NCBI RefSeq assembly: GCF_014695385.1
Contig: NZ_JACJOD010000031.1
Location: 248,001-312,000 of the forward strand
Reading direction: 5' to 3'
DNA from: Trichocoleus sp. FACHB-46
GTDB lineage: Bacteria > Cyanobacteriota > Cyanobacteriia > FACHB-46
Length of the DNA stretch: 64,000 bases
Position 1 is the first letter of the stretch, and each line of letters begins with the position of its first letter. The notes under the pieces were generated by a model. That model saw only the letters and a list, made by a program, of their open reading frames with translations. It had not been told where the DNA came from and searched no databases. Shown one piece after another: positions 52,189 through 61,943 of the stretch. A program made the translations under genes and the position numbers.

Positions 52189-52794
52189 ATGGGTATCCCA
52201 CAGTTTGTTTTAGCCTCCGCTTCTCCCGCTCGTCGTCGCTTGCTACAGAATGCTGGCATTCAGCCACTTGTCAGTCAGAGCAATTTTGACGAGTCTCAGG
52301 TACAGCTATCAAATCCAGCAGACTTGGTGCAAACGCTGGCGCTGCGTAAAGCTGAAACCGTCACCCCTTACTTTACAGAAGCCCTGATTCTAGGCTGCGA
52401 CTCTGTCTTAGCGATTGACGGAGAAATTCACGGCAAACCCGCTGATGCAGCCGATGCGATCGCCCGTTGGCAACAAATGCGGGGAAAAATTGGTGATTTA
52501 TACACAGGCCACGCCCTGATTGACCTCACCCGAAACCAATCCCTAGTCCGCTGCCGTGTGACTCGCGTCTACTTTGCCAATGTCAGCGATCGCCAAATTG
52601 AGGCATACGTGGCGACAGGTGAACCGTTGAATTGTGCGGGCTGTTTTGCCTTGGAAGGAAAAGGCAGCGCTTTTGTCGAGAAGCTAGAAGGCTGTCATAC
52701 CAACGTGATCGGCTTGAGCATGCCACTGCTCCGACAAATGGTGAGCGACTTAGGCTATGACATTACCGACTTTTGGGGTAGGACTATTAGCTGA
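52189..52794 (+). CDS. maf: Maf-family nucleoside triphosphate pyrophosphatase
   Basis: This is a 201-residue pyrophosphatase that cleans non-canonical or modified nucleotides. The N-terminal motif [19 protein letters not shown], the acidic FDESQVQ, the catalytic [49 protein letters not shown] and [12 protein letters not shown] are all complete. Length is normal. The gene shares a transcript direction with psbP2. Confidence 0.94.
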   Translation: MGIPQFVLASASPARRRLLQNAGIQPLVSQSNFDESQVQLSNPADLVQTLALRKAETVTPYFTEALILGCDSVLAIDGEIHGKPADAADAIARWQQMRGKIGDLYTGHALIDLTRNQSLVRCRVTRVYFANVSDRQIEAYVATGEPLNCAGCFALEGKGSAFVEKLEGCHTNVIGLSMPLLRQMVSDLGYDITDFWGRTIS

Positions 52795-52988
52795 TAACTA
52801 AACCCAATATTCTAACTAAGGTAGTATAAAGATTTCAACAAAATCGAGACATCTCTGACTAGACTGTAAATAGCAAGCAAATCCTTTGGTGGTCTGTCCT
52901 AGATCACATTGCTAAGGCTCCATACCAGTTAAAGTTTGTATGAAGCTGGCTTGGAATCTTTTATTCCAGCAGTCATGAGTAAAGTCTG

Positions 52989-54119
52989 ATGGCTCCTTCA
53001 TTAGCAGATCTATCTAATTTTCGCGCTAACATCTTGAACCAAACGGCACCAGGCCAAGTTTGTGGTTCAATCCAGTTGTTTCGCGATCGCTACAAGGTTT
53101 TGCGTGTTCTAGGTCGCGGTGGCTTTGGGGTCACTTTCCTAGCGCGGGATGTCTCCTTGCCATATCACCCACTCTGTGTCATTAAGCAACTGTGTCCCAA
53201 AGTCAACGATCCTGTGACGTTGGATCGAGCCCGGAAGCGATTTGAGCAAGAAGCCAAAACTCTTAGCAAATTAGGCAGTCACGCGCAAATCCCTCAATTA
53301 TTGGACTACTTTGAGGCGGACGGCGAGTTCTATCTCGTGCAAGAATACGTCCGTGGCTCTACCCTCGCCCGGGAGATTCGGCGCTACGGTCCCCAATCTG
53401 AGGTAGTGGTCAAGCGATTTCTGGTAGAGATGCTGCCGCTTCTGCGCTACGTCCACAGCCACCGAGTCATCCACCGAGACATTAAACCCCAAAATATTAT
53501 TCGTTGCCGAGATGACGGTCGGCTCGTTCTGATTGACTTCGGTGCTGTCAAGGAGCAGATTGCACGATTGGAAGACACCAGTCAGCGAGCCCCTACTACG
53601 CATTTTATTGGTACTGTTGGCTTCGCTCCGCCAGAGCAACTGTCGATGCGCCCAGTCTTTGCTAGTGATATCTACGCTTTGGGCGTTACTTGCGTGTATC
53701 TGCTCACAGGCAAGTCCCCGTTCGATTTTGACTACGACCCCAGTACAGGGGAAATCGACTGGCAAGGCTCAGCTCAAGTCAGTGAGCATTTTGGTCGCGT
53801 GCTCACCAAGATGTTGCACCATGCGCCACGCGATCGCTACCCATCAGCCGAGGCTTTACTCCGGGCACTCAATCTAGAGCCCTATCTGGATAGCCTTTCC
53901 AATTGCATGACGGTACAACCCCACCGCCCTGAACCAGAACATTCAAGTACCGCTGGAGCGGCTGATGGTTATCAGTCTCCGATTACCAGAACGGCGATCG
54001 CTATTCGCGAATGGAAGACAAAGTTACAAAACCGAAATTTGATCAAACAGAAGCACCTAGTTCCGGTCGGTGCTGTGACTACCCCAGCTCGGACTCAGTT
54101 TCGTCACCAAGACACTTGA
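52989..54119 (+). CDS. Ser/Thr protein kinase, soluble
   Basis: This is a 376-residue Hanks-type kinase. Motifs are VLGRGGFGVTFLAR, CVIKQL, VIHRDIKPQNIIR, LVLIDFGAVKEQ and VGFAPPEQ, all catalytic residues present, with the final SPSAEALLRAL-type helix (RYPSAEALLRALNL) closing the domain. The N-terminal 20-30 residues contain a single cysteine rather than the 4-Cys module of the kinase at 20590. The C-terminal ~75 residues are polar and carry no domain I recognise. No membrane segment is visible. Substrate unknown; it stands between maf and an anchored low-complexity protein. Confidence 0.92.
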   Translation: MAPSLADLSNFRANILNQTAPGQVCGSIQLFRDRYKVLRVLGRGGFGVTFLARDVSLPYHPLCVIKQLCPKVNDPVTLDRARKRFEQEAKTLSKLGSHAQIPQLLDYFEADGEFYLVQEYVRGSTLAREIRRYGPQSEVVVKRFLVEMLPLLRYVHSHRVIHRDIKPQNIIRCRDDGRLVLIDFGAVKEQIARLEDTSQRAPTTHFIGTVGFAPPEQLSMRPVFASDIYALGVTCVYLLTGKSPFDFDYDPSTGEIDWQGSAQVSEHFGRVLTKMLHHAPRDRYPSAEALLRALNLEPYLDSLSNCMTVQPHRPEPEHSSTAGAADGYQSPITRTAIAIREWKTKLQNRNLIKQKHLVPVGAVTTPARTQFRHQDT

Positions 54120-54172
54120 GGCAGCAACTCAAGTAAAGTTGGTTGGTATCAGCATCAAAACTTTCATGAAGT

Positions 54173-54200
54173 GCTCCGGACGTTAGAGGCGTTCCGGAGC
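54173..54200. terminator. Hairpin after the Ser/Thr kinase gene
   Basis: GCTCCGGA at 54173-54180 pairs perfectly with TCCGGAGC at 54193-54200 around a 12-base loop, about 55 bases after the kinase stop. No T run follows, so it is a weak terminator candidate or an RNA-stability element. Confidence 0.5.
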
Positions 54201-54338
54201 TAATTGAACTTAGATTGAACGTAAACAGGTTTTAGTTAAAGTTAAACTCAGACTCGTTATCCCAAGCTTGGATATCTGAGCAACTGAAGTTATTCTGACT
54301 GTAACAACCTGCGACTATTCACTTTGCTGCGTAGTGCC

Positions 54339-55472
54339 ATGCCATTTTCGAAACAGCTTCCTGCTCCAGTTAGTCACCTGAAAGCCAGACTACGGGCTCT
54401 AAAGCAGCCTATGGTATGGGGACCTGGCATCATCTTGATGCTGATTGTGCTATTTACCCTGGAATATTGGTTGCATCCAGAGTGGTTTGAAAATACTCAG
54501 AGCGCTACGAATGTTGAGGGTGGGTTTAATCCTGCCGTCTCATCGGAAGATGGAGCCATTGGCGCGGATATTGACAGTTTGCCGCTACTACTAAACCAAC
54601 TTAACAGCGCTCCTGCTGACCAAGCCCAAAATAAGCAGGAAGGCGGCAAGGACAAGGTAGCTACCAAGCCGAGCCTGTTTAGTGAGCTGCTGAAACCTAA
54701 GAACCCAGCCACTACTCAGAACGGCAACAGCACGCCCAGCAACAGTTTATCTGCTCCCGGATCGGCTACATCACCCCTGCTCAGCTCTAACGGGGGTTTA
54801 CCCAGTCAACCCGGAGACGGGGCAACGCCTGGATTTACAGGGCTTAACGCGCCTGGCTTGCCCACTACAGCGCCAAGTGCTTTATTAGCTCCCCCTAAAG
54901 CTTCCACTATCCCTAGTTTAAATTTGCCGAACACCTCTAGTACCCCTGCTTCAGCCCCTGTTAGTGCCCTTCAAACCGCAATAGAGCAGGCTCAATTACA
55001 GAAAAATGCCGCAGGCGCTTCTCCATCAAGCCCGACGACGGGACTGGACAATAACACCACTTCGCCTAGCTCCACTCAGCCCTCTGCTCAACCCAATGCG
55101 ATCGCTCCTGGTTTTAGTAATGGCGGCATCAACTACAGTTCCACTCCAGGGGTGAGTAGTGCTCCTCCTAGCAACTCCTTTAACTATCTGACTCAGCCCC
55201 AGCCAGATAGCAGCCTTCCCTCTGGGATTGCGCCTGTTGTCCCTGATGCCCCAGCGATCGCCCCAGTGGTGCCGAGCACTAACTTAAACCCCAACTTCGG
55301 GCAGTCTTCTTTTTCAGGATCTCAAAACAACAACGGCTTCAACAACTCTGGCTTTTCTGGCAATGCAGGCATTCAGCCCAGCCAACTGAATCAACAGCCC
55401 TTCTCCACGCCGCGTCGGGTTCCAGGACGAAACATTGGAGGCGGACAAATTAACACCTTCTCTAATCCGTAA
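54339..55472 (+). CDS. Membrane-anchored Pro/Ser/Asn-rich low-complexity protein
   Basis: This is a 377-residue protein. A basic start (KARLRALKQ) leads into one membrane segment (GPGIILMLIVLFTLEYW, about residues 28-45). The remaining 330 residues are rich in Pro, Ser, Thr, Asn, Gln and Gly with no folded domain visible (runs such as TSTPASAPVSALQ, NFGQSSFSGSQNNNGFNN). It probably spans a flexible extracytoplasmic stretch, as wall- or surface-associated linkers do. I do not recognise a family. ATG 54339 is taken; a TTG 15 bases before it is possible. Codon usage and HIP1 sites resemble the neighbours. Confidence 0.7.
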   Translation: MPFSKQLPAPVSHLKARLRALKQPMVWGPGIILMLIVLFTLEYWLHPEWFENTQSATNVEGGFNPAVSSEDGAIGADIDSLPLLLNQLNSAPADQAQNKQEGGKDKVATKPSLFSELLKPKNPATTQNGNSTPSNSLSAPGSATSPLLSSNGGLPSQPGDGATPGFTGLNAPGLPTTAPSALLAPPKASTIPSLNLPNTSSTPASAPVSALQTAIEQAQLQKNAAGASPSSPTTGLDNNTTSPSSTQPSAQPNAIAPGFSNGGINYSSTPGVSSAPPSNSFNYLTQPQPDSSLPSGIAPVVPDAPAIAPVVPSTNLNPNFGQSSFSGSQNNNGFNNSGFSGNAGIQPSQLNQQPFSTPRRVPGRNIGGGQINTFSNP

Positions 55473-55495
55473 ATCATTGAGTCAAATCTTACAGG

Positions 55496-55540
55496 GAAGG
55501 CAGGAACCAAGAAAACTATAAAGTTCTGGCTCTTGCCTTC
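55496..55540. terminator. Imperfect hairpin between two converging genes
   Basis: GAAGGCAGGAACCA and TGGCTCTTGCCTTC pair over 14 positions with two mismatches around a 17-base loop. It lies between the low-complexity gene (+) and icd (-), where a shared terminator would be placed. There is no long T run on either side. Confidence 0.5.
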
Positions 55541-55568
55541 TAGCTCCTAGGCTGCTCTTTCTAGTCGC

Positions 55569-56993
55569 TTAGTCATTAAAGTGCTGAATAATTGCTTCAG
55601 CAAATTCCGAACACTTTAGTGGTTCTACTGGAGGCTCCATCATGCGAGCCAAGTCATAGGTGACTTCACCCTGAGAAATTGCCGCACCAATTCCCCTCTT
55701 AATCAGGTCGGCTGCTTCTTGCCAGCCCATATATTCCAGCATCATCACCCCAGATAAAATCACCGACCCAGGATTAATGCGATCGAGCCCAGCATGCTTA
55801 GGAGCCGTGCCATGAGTCGCCTCAAAGATGGCACAACTATCCCCAATATTGGCCCCGGGTCCCATCCCCAAGCCCCCGACGATCGCCGCTGCCGCATCAG
55901 ATAAGTAGTCTCCATTCAGATTCATCGTGGCCAGAATCGAGTATTCATCCGGTCGAGTCTGGATCTGCTGGAAAATGCTATCTGCAATGCGGTCATTCAC
56001 CATCACTTTGGTCTTCCACTGACCGTTGCCGTGGGTATCCCAAATAGCGTTAAGCACTGTTTCCACTTCTTGACGAATCTGCGCTTGCTTTTCCTCAGTC
56101 AGAGCGTCGTAACCTGGTTCAATTTGGCGAGCATTGTCTTCTACAGAAAGGTTAGGGTTGCCTTCTTTGTTACCCAGAATCCAAGACTCTCGCTCTGTCA
56201 CGCATTCATGACGAAACTCAGTTGTAGCTAACTCATAACCCCAATCCCGGAATGCACCTTCGGTGTACTTCATAATGTTGCCTTTGTGCACTAAAGTCAC
56301 CATTTGCTTTTTCGCGGGAAGTCGTAGCGCATGTTTAATGGCTCGTCGCACGAGACGCTGAGAGCCTGTCTTACTGATAGGCTTAATGCCAATCCCCGAA
56401 TCTAAGGGAATTTGTTTGTTGCGGTGCTCTGGAGTCGCAGGAATCAAATCGGTGTTTAGCAACTTAATCAAGCGATCGCCGATTTCACTGCCCTGCCGCC
56501 ACTCAATGCCTAGGTAAATGTCTTCAGTATTCTCCCGATAGACAATCACATCCAGCTTTTCTGGGCTTTTGTGTGGCGAAGGGGTACCTGGATAATACTT
56601 ACAAGGACGTACACAGGCATAAAGGTCGTGAATTTGACGTAGAGCCACGTTGAGCGAGCGAATACCACCACCCACGGGAGTTGTGAGCGGTCCTTTAATC
56701 GCAACTCCATACTCCTTGATGGCGTTTAAAGTGTCTTCTGGTAAGTACTGATAGGTACCATACTTCTCGCAAGCTTCATCGCCAGCATAAATCTTGAACC
56801 AAGCAATTTGGCGCTTGCCACCATAAGCCGCTTGTACTGCGGCATCAAACACCTTTTGGGCTGCTGGCCAAATATCAATTCCCGTACCATCTCCCCGAAT
56901 AAACGGCACAATCGGGTTGTCAGGAACAATGGGTTCTCCGTTCTCAAACGTAATGCGGCTTCCAGTTTCGGGGGGCGTAAGCTTTTCGTACAT
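55569..56993 (-). CDS. icd: Isocitrate dehydrogenase, NADP-dependent
   Basis: This enzyme oxidises isocitrate to 2-oxoglutarate in the cytoplasm, supplying the carbon skeleton for nitrogen assimilation and the 2-oxoglutarate signal read by NtcA and PII. The 474 residues have [17 protein letters not shown], the substrate motif [27 protein letters not shown], the catalytic [45 protein letters not shown] and [15 protein letters not shown]. Length and motifs are those of the bacterial homodimeric NADP enzyme. NtcA often controls icd in cyanobacteria; I did not find a clear GTA-N8-TAC site by eye. Confidence 0.96.
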   Translation of the reverse strand: MYEKLTPPETGSRITFENGEPIVPDNPIVPFIRGDGTGIDIWPAAQKVFDAAVQAAYGGKRQIAWFKIYAGDEACEKYGTYQYLPEDTLNAIKEYGVAIKGPLTTPVGGGIRSLNVALRQIHDLYACVRPCKYYPGTPSPHKSPEKLDVIVYRENTEDIYLGIEWRQGSEIGDRLIKLLNTDLIPATPEHRNKQIPLDSGIGIKPISKTGSQRLVRRAIKHALRLPAKKQMVTLVHKGNIMKYTEGAFRDWGYELATTEFRHECVTERESWILGNKEGNPNLSVEDNARQIEPGYDALTEEKQAQIRQEVETVLNAIWDTHGNGQWKTKVMVNDRIADSIFQQIQTRPDEYSILATMNLNGDYLSDAAAAIVGGLGMGPGANIGDSCAIFEATHGTAPKHAGLDRINPGSVILSGVMMLEYMGWQEAADLIKRGIGAAISQGEVTYDLARMMEPPVEPLKCSEFAEAIIQHFND

Positions 56994-57514
56994 AACCTAA
57001 CAGCGGCTCCTGATTACCACACAGCAAAAGGGTTCAGGGGAATATGCTAAGCGATCGCGCGGGTAAAAAAACACTCAATCTGAACCAAGTTACTTTTGTT
57101 GACGTGGCTATCCATGCTCCATATTTCTCTGGTAGGCTATCAGGCTTGTGGCACTGCTAGGACGCAACCAGCTCTGGTTGGCTCCAAATTCTTGAATGAA
57201 TTAGCAACATTCCTAGAGTACACAACCTAAATAGTGAGCTGATAGGAGGGAATTCTTACAATAGAAGTGGCAATAGAATTTAGTTTTACTAAATCAAGGC
57301 AGCATTATAGCGATCTCCAATGGGTTGTCAGAGTCGCATTCCCGAGGGTGGGCTTTTCACAACCCGCCAATTACATAAATTATTTAAGACTGCTGTATCA
57401 ACAAAAATCATTCCTAGTTTGCTTCAGCAATCTTAAGCAAACTGATATACAACCCATATTAGGAATAGATTGAGTGCCTGTTAAGCTGTTTGTACTGCGT
57501 GCGTGAGAGCTTGG
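56994..57514. other. Intergenic region between icd and a response regulator
   Basis: Divergent promoters must lie in these 521 bases. A plus-strand reading frame at 57267-57473 shows no recognisable protein and I do not call it. No repeat, RNA gene or terminator was seen. Confidence 0.5.
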
Positions 57515-58171
57515 ATGAAAAGAATTTTAGTCGTCGATGACGATACTACTTTACGAATCGCTTTAACACGCTACCTCCAAAATCGTGGATACGTGGTTCA
57601 AGACGCTGGCTCTGGAGTCGAAGGACTATCAGCTTTTGAACAAAGCTCTCCGGATTTAGTTGTATCGGATGTCATGATGCCAGAAATGGACGGGTTCGAA
57701 TTTTGTCGCCGTCTTCGGGCCATGCGCTCTGGTCAGCTTGTACCCTTTATCTTTCTGTCTAGCCGAGGAGAAGTTGAAGACCGCATTCAAGGGCATGACA
57801 TTGGCGCAGATGACTACTTAATCAAACCGTTTGAGCCGAGGGAACTAGTCGCCAAAATTGAGGCCCAGTTAGAGCGATCGCGCCGCACTCATGCTGAGAT
57901 CATTCGCTTAATTCAGCAATCCAACGTTACTACTGAAGCCAGTCCCACCCCCCTACCGCTCACTCCCGCTGAGGAAAAAGTCTTTTGGGAAGTGATTCAA
58001 GGCTATACCAACAAGCAAATTGGCGATCGCTTATTTGTCAGTCCCCGCACTGTGCAAACTCACCTCAGCAATATCCTGAGTAAGTTGCAGCTGGAAAATC
58101 GTTCCCAGCTCGTTCGCTTTGCCTTTGAGAGAGGCTATCATCCCCCCACGGAAGCGAAAGAGGCAGAGTAA
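57515..58171 (+). CDS. Response regulator, REC + LuxR-type HTH (Ycf29-like)
   Basis: This is a 218-residue two-component regulator. The receiver has VVDDD, phosphoacceptor Asp52 (VSDVMMPEMDGFEF), SSRGEVEDRI and LIKPFEP with the conserved lysine. The output HTH reads LTPAEEKVFWEVIQGYTNKQIGDRLFVSPRTVQTHLSNILSKL. The combination and length resemble Ycf29 of plastid and cyanobacterial genomes. ATG 57515 is taken; a GTG 12 bases upstream is possible. No histidine kinase is adjacent. The cognate kinase and target genes are unknown. Confidence 0.9.
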   Translation: MKRILVVDDDTTLRIALTRYLQNRGYVVQDAGSGVEGLSAFEQSSPDLVVSDVMMPEMDGFEFCRRLRAMRSGQLVPFIFLSSRGEVEDRIQGHDIGADDYLIKPFEPRELVAKIEAQLERSRRTHAEIIRLIQQSNVTTEASPTPLPLTPAEEKVFWEVIQGYTNKQIGDRLFVSPRTVQTHLSNILSKLQLENRSQLVRFAFERGYHPPTEAKEAE

Positions 58172-58282
58172 CTAAGCCGAATCCAGGCTCAGCAGAGTTA
58201 CGGAGTGATTTGTTGGTACCATAAGGGTTGGGCGGAGCATCTCCGCAGGAAATTGATTGACTGCTGAGAGCAAAGCTAAGTG

Positions 58283-58777
58283 ATGATTCCTGGCGTTTAT
58301 ACCTTGACTGAACTACAGCAAGCAATTGCCGCAGCGCCAAACCGCTGGCGACCTTTAGTGTTCACTAACGGTTGCTTCGATCTACTCCACGTTGGACATA
58401 TCCGCTACCTCCAGTCGGCAAAAACTCTAGGGCGATCGCTAGTGGTTGGTCTCAATCATGACGCTTCTGTTGCCGCCATTAAACCTCACACACCAGGACA
58501 GCCACCTCGACCAATTGTTCCAGCAGAGCAGCGAGCCGAACTCTTAGCAGCGCTCAAACCTGTAGATGCAGTCGTTGTCTTTGCAGAAACCACTGCTGAT
58601 CCCCTAATTGCCGCCCTTAAACCTGATGTCTATGTCAAAGGCGGAGACTATCAGCTGGAGACTTTACCAGAAGCGTCCAGTGTCCGAGCCTGTGGGGGTC
58701 AGATAGAGTTTGTTCCTGTAGAAGTACCTACCTCTTCCACAGCCATCATCAATCGAATTTTGCAGTCCAGCGGATAA
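58283..58777 (+). CDS. rfaE2: RfaE/HldE-type nucleotidyltransferase domain protein
   Basis: This is a 164-residue cytidylyltransferase-fold enzyme. The signature is VFTNGCFDLLHVGHIRYL with the HxGH nucleotide motif, then LVVGLNHDASV, PIVPAEQRAELLAALKPVDAVVVF and PDVYVKGGDYQ. This corresponds to the adenylyltransferase half of HldE, which activates heptose 1-phosphate for lipopolysaccharide. The sugar kinase half is absent, as in the stand-alone RfaE2 form. A GTG three bases upstream is an alternative start. The gene lies between the response regulator and gun4. Confidence 0.88.
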   Translation: MIPGVYTLTELQQAIAAAPNRWRPLVFTNGCFDLLHVGHIRYLQSAKTLGRSLVVGLNHDASVAAIKPHTPGQPPRPIVPAEQRAELLAALKPVDAVVVFAETTADPLIAALKPDVYVKGGDYQLETLPEASSVRACGGQIEFVPVEVPTSSTAIINRILQSSG

Positions 58778-58873
58778 AATGAGCTTTCTGAGGCGCGGCT
58801 ATCCAGCAGCGATCGGGGGCATTTAGATTCCAGCTAATTTTTCCAGCCTGCGTTGGGCAAGAGCTTCCAGTCC

Positions 58874-59647
58874 ATGAATGAATTGCAGCAACTTGACATG
58901 AGCGGTTTCACTACTGATTCAAATCTCTCTTCTGCAACCCATACCGCGAGTCACCTAGACGACCTCCGGCTCAAGTTAAAGTCGGACTCTCCTAAGACTC
59001 AGTTGCAAGCCTTGCAAGACATCATTCAGGCAGACGAAGTAGGGCTAGCCTTATTGATGGAGTTTCTGCTAGAGCGCCGTGCTGCCGTTCCAAGCTTCGT
59101 TGAAGGCACAGCGTATCAAGCGCTTTATGCAGCCAATTCTCCCAAAGCCGCAGAATTTCTTCAAACCCACTTCCCTACAGGTATTGTTCCTCTGCGCTCT
59201 GAGGGCAACATTGACTACAGCGAACTGCAAAAGTTACTGGCTCAACAAGAACTAGAAGCAGCCGATCGCCTTACCTTAGAGAAACTCTGTGAATTAGCGG
59301 GTCCTGCCGCAGCCCAACGTAAATGGGTCTACTTTACAGAAGTTGGTAGCCTACCAATCACAGACTTACAAACCATTAACAGCCTCTGGCTTGTGCATTC
59401 CGAAGGCAAATTTGGCTTTTCTGTGCAACGAGAAATTTGGCTGAGCGTTGGCAAAGACTGGGACAAGCTTTGGCCTAAAATTGGCTGGAAAGCTGCCAAC
59501 AACTGGACTCGCTATCCTCAAGGGTTTACCTGGAACCTTAGCGCTCCTAGAGGCCATCTACCCCTGTCTAACCAGCTACGAGGCGTGCGAGTGATGGCCG
59601 CCCTCCTAGCTCACCCTGCGTGGCTTAGCGCTCCTACCGCCAAATAG
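58874..59647 (+). CDS. gun4: Gun4, porphyrin-binding activator of Mg-chelatase
   Basis: This is a 257-residue soluble protein that binds protoporphyrin IX and Mg-protoporphyrin and stimulates Mg-chelatase at the start of chlorophyll synthesis. The N-terminal helical bundle (LDDLRLKLKSDSPKTQLQALQDI) is followed by the GUN4 core: KLCELAGPAAAQRKWVYFTEV, INSLWLVHSEGKFGFSVQREIW, LWPKIGWKAANNWTRYPQGFTWNLSAPRGHLPLSNQLRG. All core tryptophans and the loop are present, so it is the canonical Gun4 rather than a fusion. ATG 58874 is taken over a TTG at 58853. Confidence 0.94.
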   Translation: MNELQQLDMSGFTTDSNLSSATHTASHLDDLRLKLKSDSPKTQLQALQDIIQADEVGLALLMEFLLERRAAVPSFVEGTAYQALYAANSPKAAEFLQTHFPTGIVPLRSEGNIDYSELQKLLAQQELEAADRLTLEKLCELAGPAAAQRKWVYFTEVGSLPITDLQTINSLWLVHSEGKFGFSVQREIWLSVGKDWDKLWPKIGWKAANNWTRYPQGFTWNLSAPRGHLPLSNQLRGVRVMAALLAHPAWLSAPTAK

Positions 59648-60279
59648 CACTGGCAAAAGTGCGCTCAGTCACCCAAACAGTTAGCACTCCAGTCTAAGGC
59701 ATACGCAGGGATAAATCCTGGCTGAATCCAGAAATATGTAACACGCCAGAGGTACTATAGCCTTGTATTTAACAGCTTAATTTGATACTGCAGCTTTATA
59801 AAATTTTTACTTTTTCCGGGAATTTTTCTACTACACCTGAAAACTGTAGCGTAGCCAAGAGTTGTAGGCTCAAATCATGCCTTCGTCTTGGGTCGCCCTA
59901 CTTATCGAGAAGTCCTGAATTGATTTCTCTCCCTGTCTAATATGTCCTATTTCGAATTCTAGATAGTTTCATGGTTGGCATCAGTATATTCTCTGAGGTA
60001 TGGCATCAATTTACATCTCATAGCATCATCCAGATACCTGATTCAACGGACTCTAGAATGTTGATTGCATCCTAGGTTTGGGCATAGTGATGGCAGAGAC
60101 GATTGTGAGCCAAGTGCAGCAGATTTTAGGGTTGGTTCATTAATCATTCAATTCGTTAATCTTTCACTTCACCACGTTTGTCATGCACAGAGTTAGGGCA
60201 TTCTCTGTATAGTTGACTACCCTTGGTAAGAGCTAGATGAGTCACATGGTCAACACATATGGGGGTAGGGGTTAGAATA
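59648..60279. other. Intergenic region before the GAF protein gene
   Basis: No gene is visible in these 632 bases, the longest empty stretch of the window. A 17-codon frame at about 60090 is too short to support. The composition is more A/T-rich than the coding neighbours. No repeat or RNA gene recognised. Confidence 0.55.
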
Positions 60280-61836
60280 ATGAACCCTGAAAACAGACTA
60301 TTTTTTCATCACAACAGCTTGGCAAGCTCAGCTCAAGAACAGCAACGCTTGTTAGCGTTGGTAGACTTGGGGCTGCTAGAGGCAGAAAGTGTTCCAGTTT
60401 TTGAAGAGGCTACGCAAACAGCTGCCCTCTTTTTAGACATCCCTGTTTGTATGTTGGGTGTTATTGATCAGGACCGCCAATGGATTAAGTCAGCGGTAGG
60501 CTTGTCTCGGCTAGGTCTGATGAATGAGTTGGCCGCCTCTCGCCAGATGCTACGCAGTGATTCTTTCTGTAGCAAGGTGATTGAGAACCAGCAAGTCTTA
60601 GCGATTAATGACACTAGTGCCGATCCAGACCTTGCCACTAGTTTGCTAGCACAACGTTATCGTATCCGGGCTTACTTAGGCGTTCCCTTAGTAGACTCCG
60701 CTGGCAATTGCCTAGGTACCTTAGCTGTGATGGATTTAGTCCCCCGTAATTTCACTAGCCGGGAGATTCAGTTCTTAGAACTCACAGCCCGATGGAGTAT
60801 GAGTGAGTTTGAGCGCAATCGTCTTGTCAAAGCGCAGCAAATAGCTCCTCACATTCAGGCTCTCCCAGGCTCCGTTGGTGAGTTGGGCTATGAAATCAAT
60901 GTCGCCTCTACCAGTGCTCTTGCCATTTCACTAGAGCAAGCGGCCCGGAATGTTAGTCAGGCAGAAAAATTAGCGTTAGTCCAAGCGCCCTTCAACAATC
61001 CAGTCAAAATTCAGTTGTTGGCCCAACTGACTCAAGAACTACGCACCCCCTTAACCTCAGTGATGGGAATGGCGAGTGTGTTGAATCGGGAGATTTACGG
61101 CCCGCTTACGACTAAGCAAAAAGAATATCTCAACATTATTTATCAGAGCGGACAGTATCTCCTCTCGCTAGTGAATGAAATTCTAGAGTTAGGAACACTA
61201 GACGATCGCGCTGAAACGCTCAACCTGGCTTCTGTAGATATTGAGATGTTGTGCCAGCAAGCGATCAATACTTTGGAGCAGGCTGCCAACCGACGGGAAC
61301 AACAAATTCGCCTAAGCATTGAGCCAGGTTCTCGCATTTGGTTGTTAGACAAAAATAAAGTCAGACAGATTCTGTATCACTTAGTGTTTGGTGTTATCCA
61401 GGCATCAAGTGCCGGAAGCATTGTCCGGATTCATGTTTCTCGGAAGCAAAATCGACTAAATATTGCAATTTGGGTTTCTCATCCTTGGTTAGGAGATAGT
61501 CTGCCCAACACGGAACTCTATACTTATCAAGCTCCTACTCCTGCCGGAATTAATGGCTCTGAGACAGCCTATTCTGGGCATCAGACCTGGAATAATAATG
61601 CAGACAATGGCTTAGCGATCGGGACTACGAGCACCAGTGCTTTAACTGCCGCAGAAACGACAGAAGCCGTAGAATCTAGTCAAGAAATTGGTTCTCGCGA
61701 AAGTTTGGGAGTGCTTTTGAGCCGCCAGCTAGCAGAGATGCATGGTGGGCAAGTCTCGATCCAAGGGACCCCGGAGTCAGGATATCGTTATGTGGTCAGT
61801 TTGCCGCAAATGACTGAACTGGAGGAAGTCCTCTAA
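60280..61836 (+). CDS. GAF-domain histidine-kinase-like protein with degenerate catalytic sites
   Basis: This is a 518-residue protein. The N-terminal GAF (about 25-190) has the order FLDIPVCMLGVIDQDRQWIKSAVG, LAINDTSADPDL, RAYLGVPLVDSAGNCLGTLAVMD. A HisKA-like segment follows, but the H box reads LTQELRTPLTS: the phosphoacceptor histidine is Gln252. In the ATP-binding part the N box is KVRQILYHLVFGVIQ without its Asn, the DxGxG box is replaced by WVSHPWLGDSLP, and the GxG lid reads ESLGVLLSRQLAEMHGG. It is thus probably unable to autophosphorylate and may act as a sensor or partner of another kinase. ATG 60280, behind GGGG, is preferred to the ATG at 60259. Confidence 0.85.
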   Translation: MNPENRLFFHHNSLASSAQEQQRLLALVDLGLLEAESVPVFEEATQTAALFLDIPVCMLGVIDQDRQWIKSAVGLSRLGLMNELAASRQMLRSDSFCSKVIENQQVLAINDTSADPDLATSLLAQRYRIRAYLGVPLVDSAGNCLGTLAVMDLVPRNFTSREIQFLELTARWSMSEFERNRLVKAQQIAPHIQALPGSVGELGYEINVASTSALAISLEQAARNVSQAEKLALVQAPFNNPVKIQLLAQLTQELRTPLTSVMGMASVLNREIYGPLTTKQKEYLNIIYQSGQYLLSLVNEILELGTLDDRAETLNLASVDIEMLCQQAINTLEQAANRREQQIRLSIEPGSRIWLLDKNKVRQILYHLVFGVIQASSAGSIVRIHVSRKQNRLNIAIWVSHPWLGDSLPNTELYTYQAPTPAGINGSETAYSGHQTWNNNADNGLAIGTTSTSALTAAETTEAVESSQEIGSRESLGVLLSRQLAEMHGGQVSIQGTPESGYRYVVSLPQMTELEEVL

Positions 61837-61943
61837 TCGGGATTCTTCCGGACCGAGCTTGCTGAGGGGTTGTTTTTAGGGATAATGGCAATGACCTTTG
61901 CGGTAGCTACAGCCGTTTCCCTTTGACCGACAGAAAACAGCCT

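Noticed and set aside
57267-57473. Plus-strand reading frame of 68 codons
   Set aside because: No recognisable protein pattern and it lies in the icd / response regulator promoter region.
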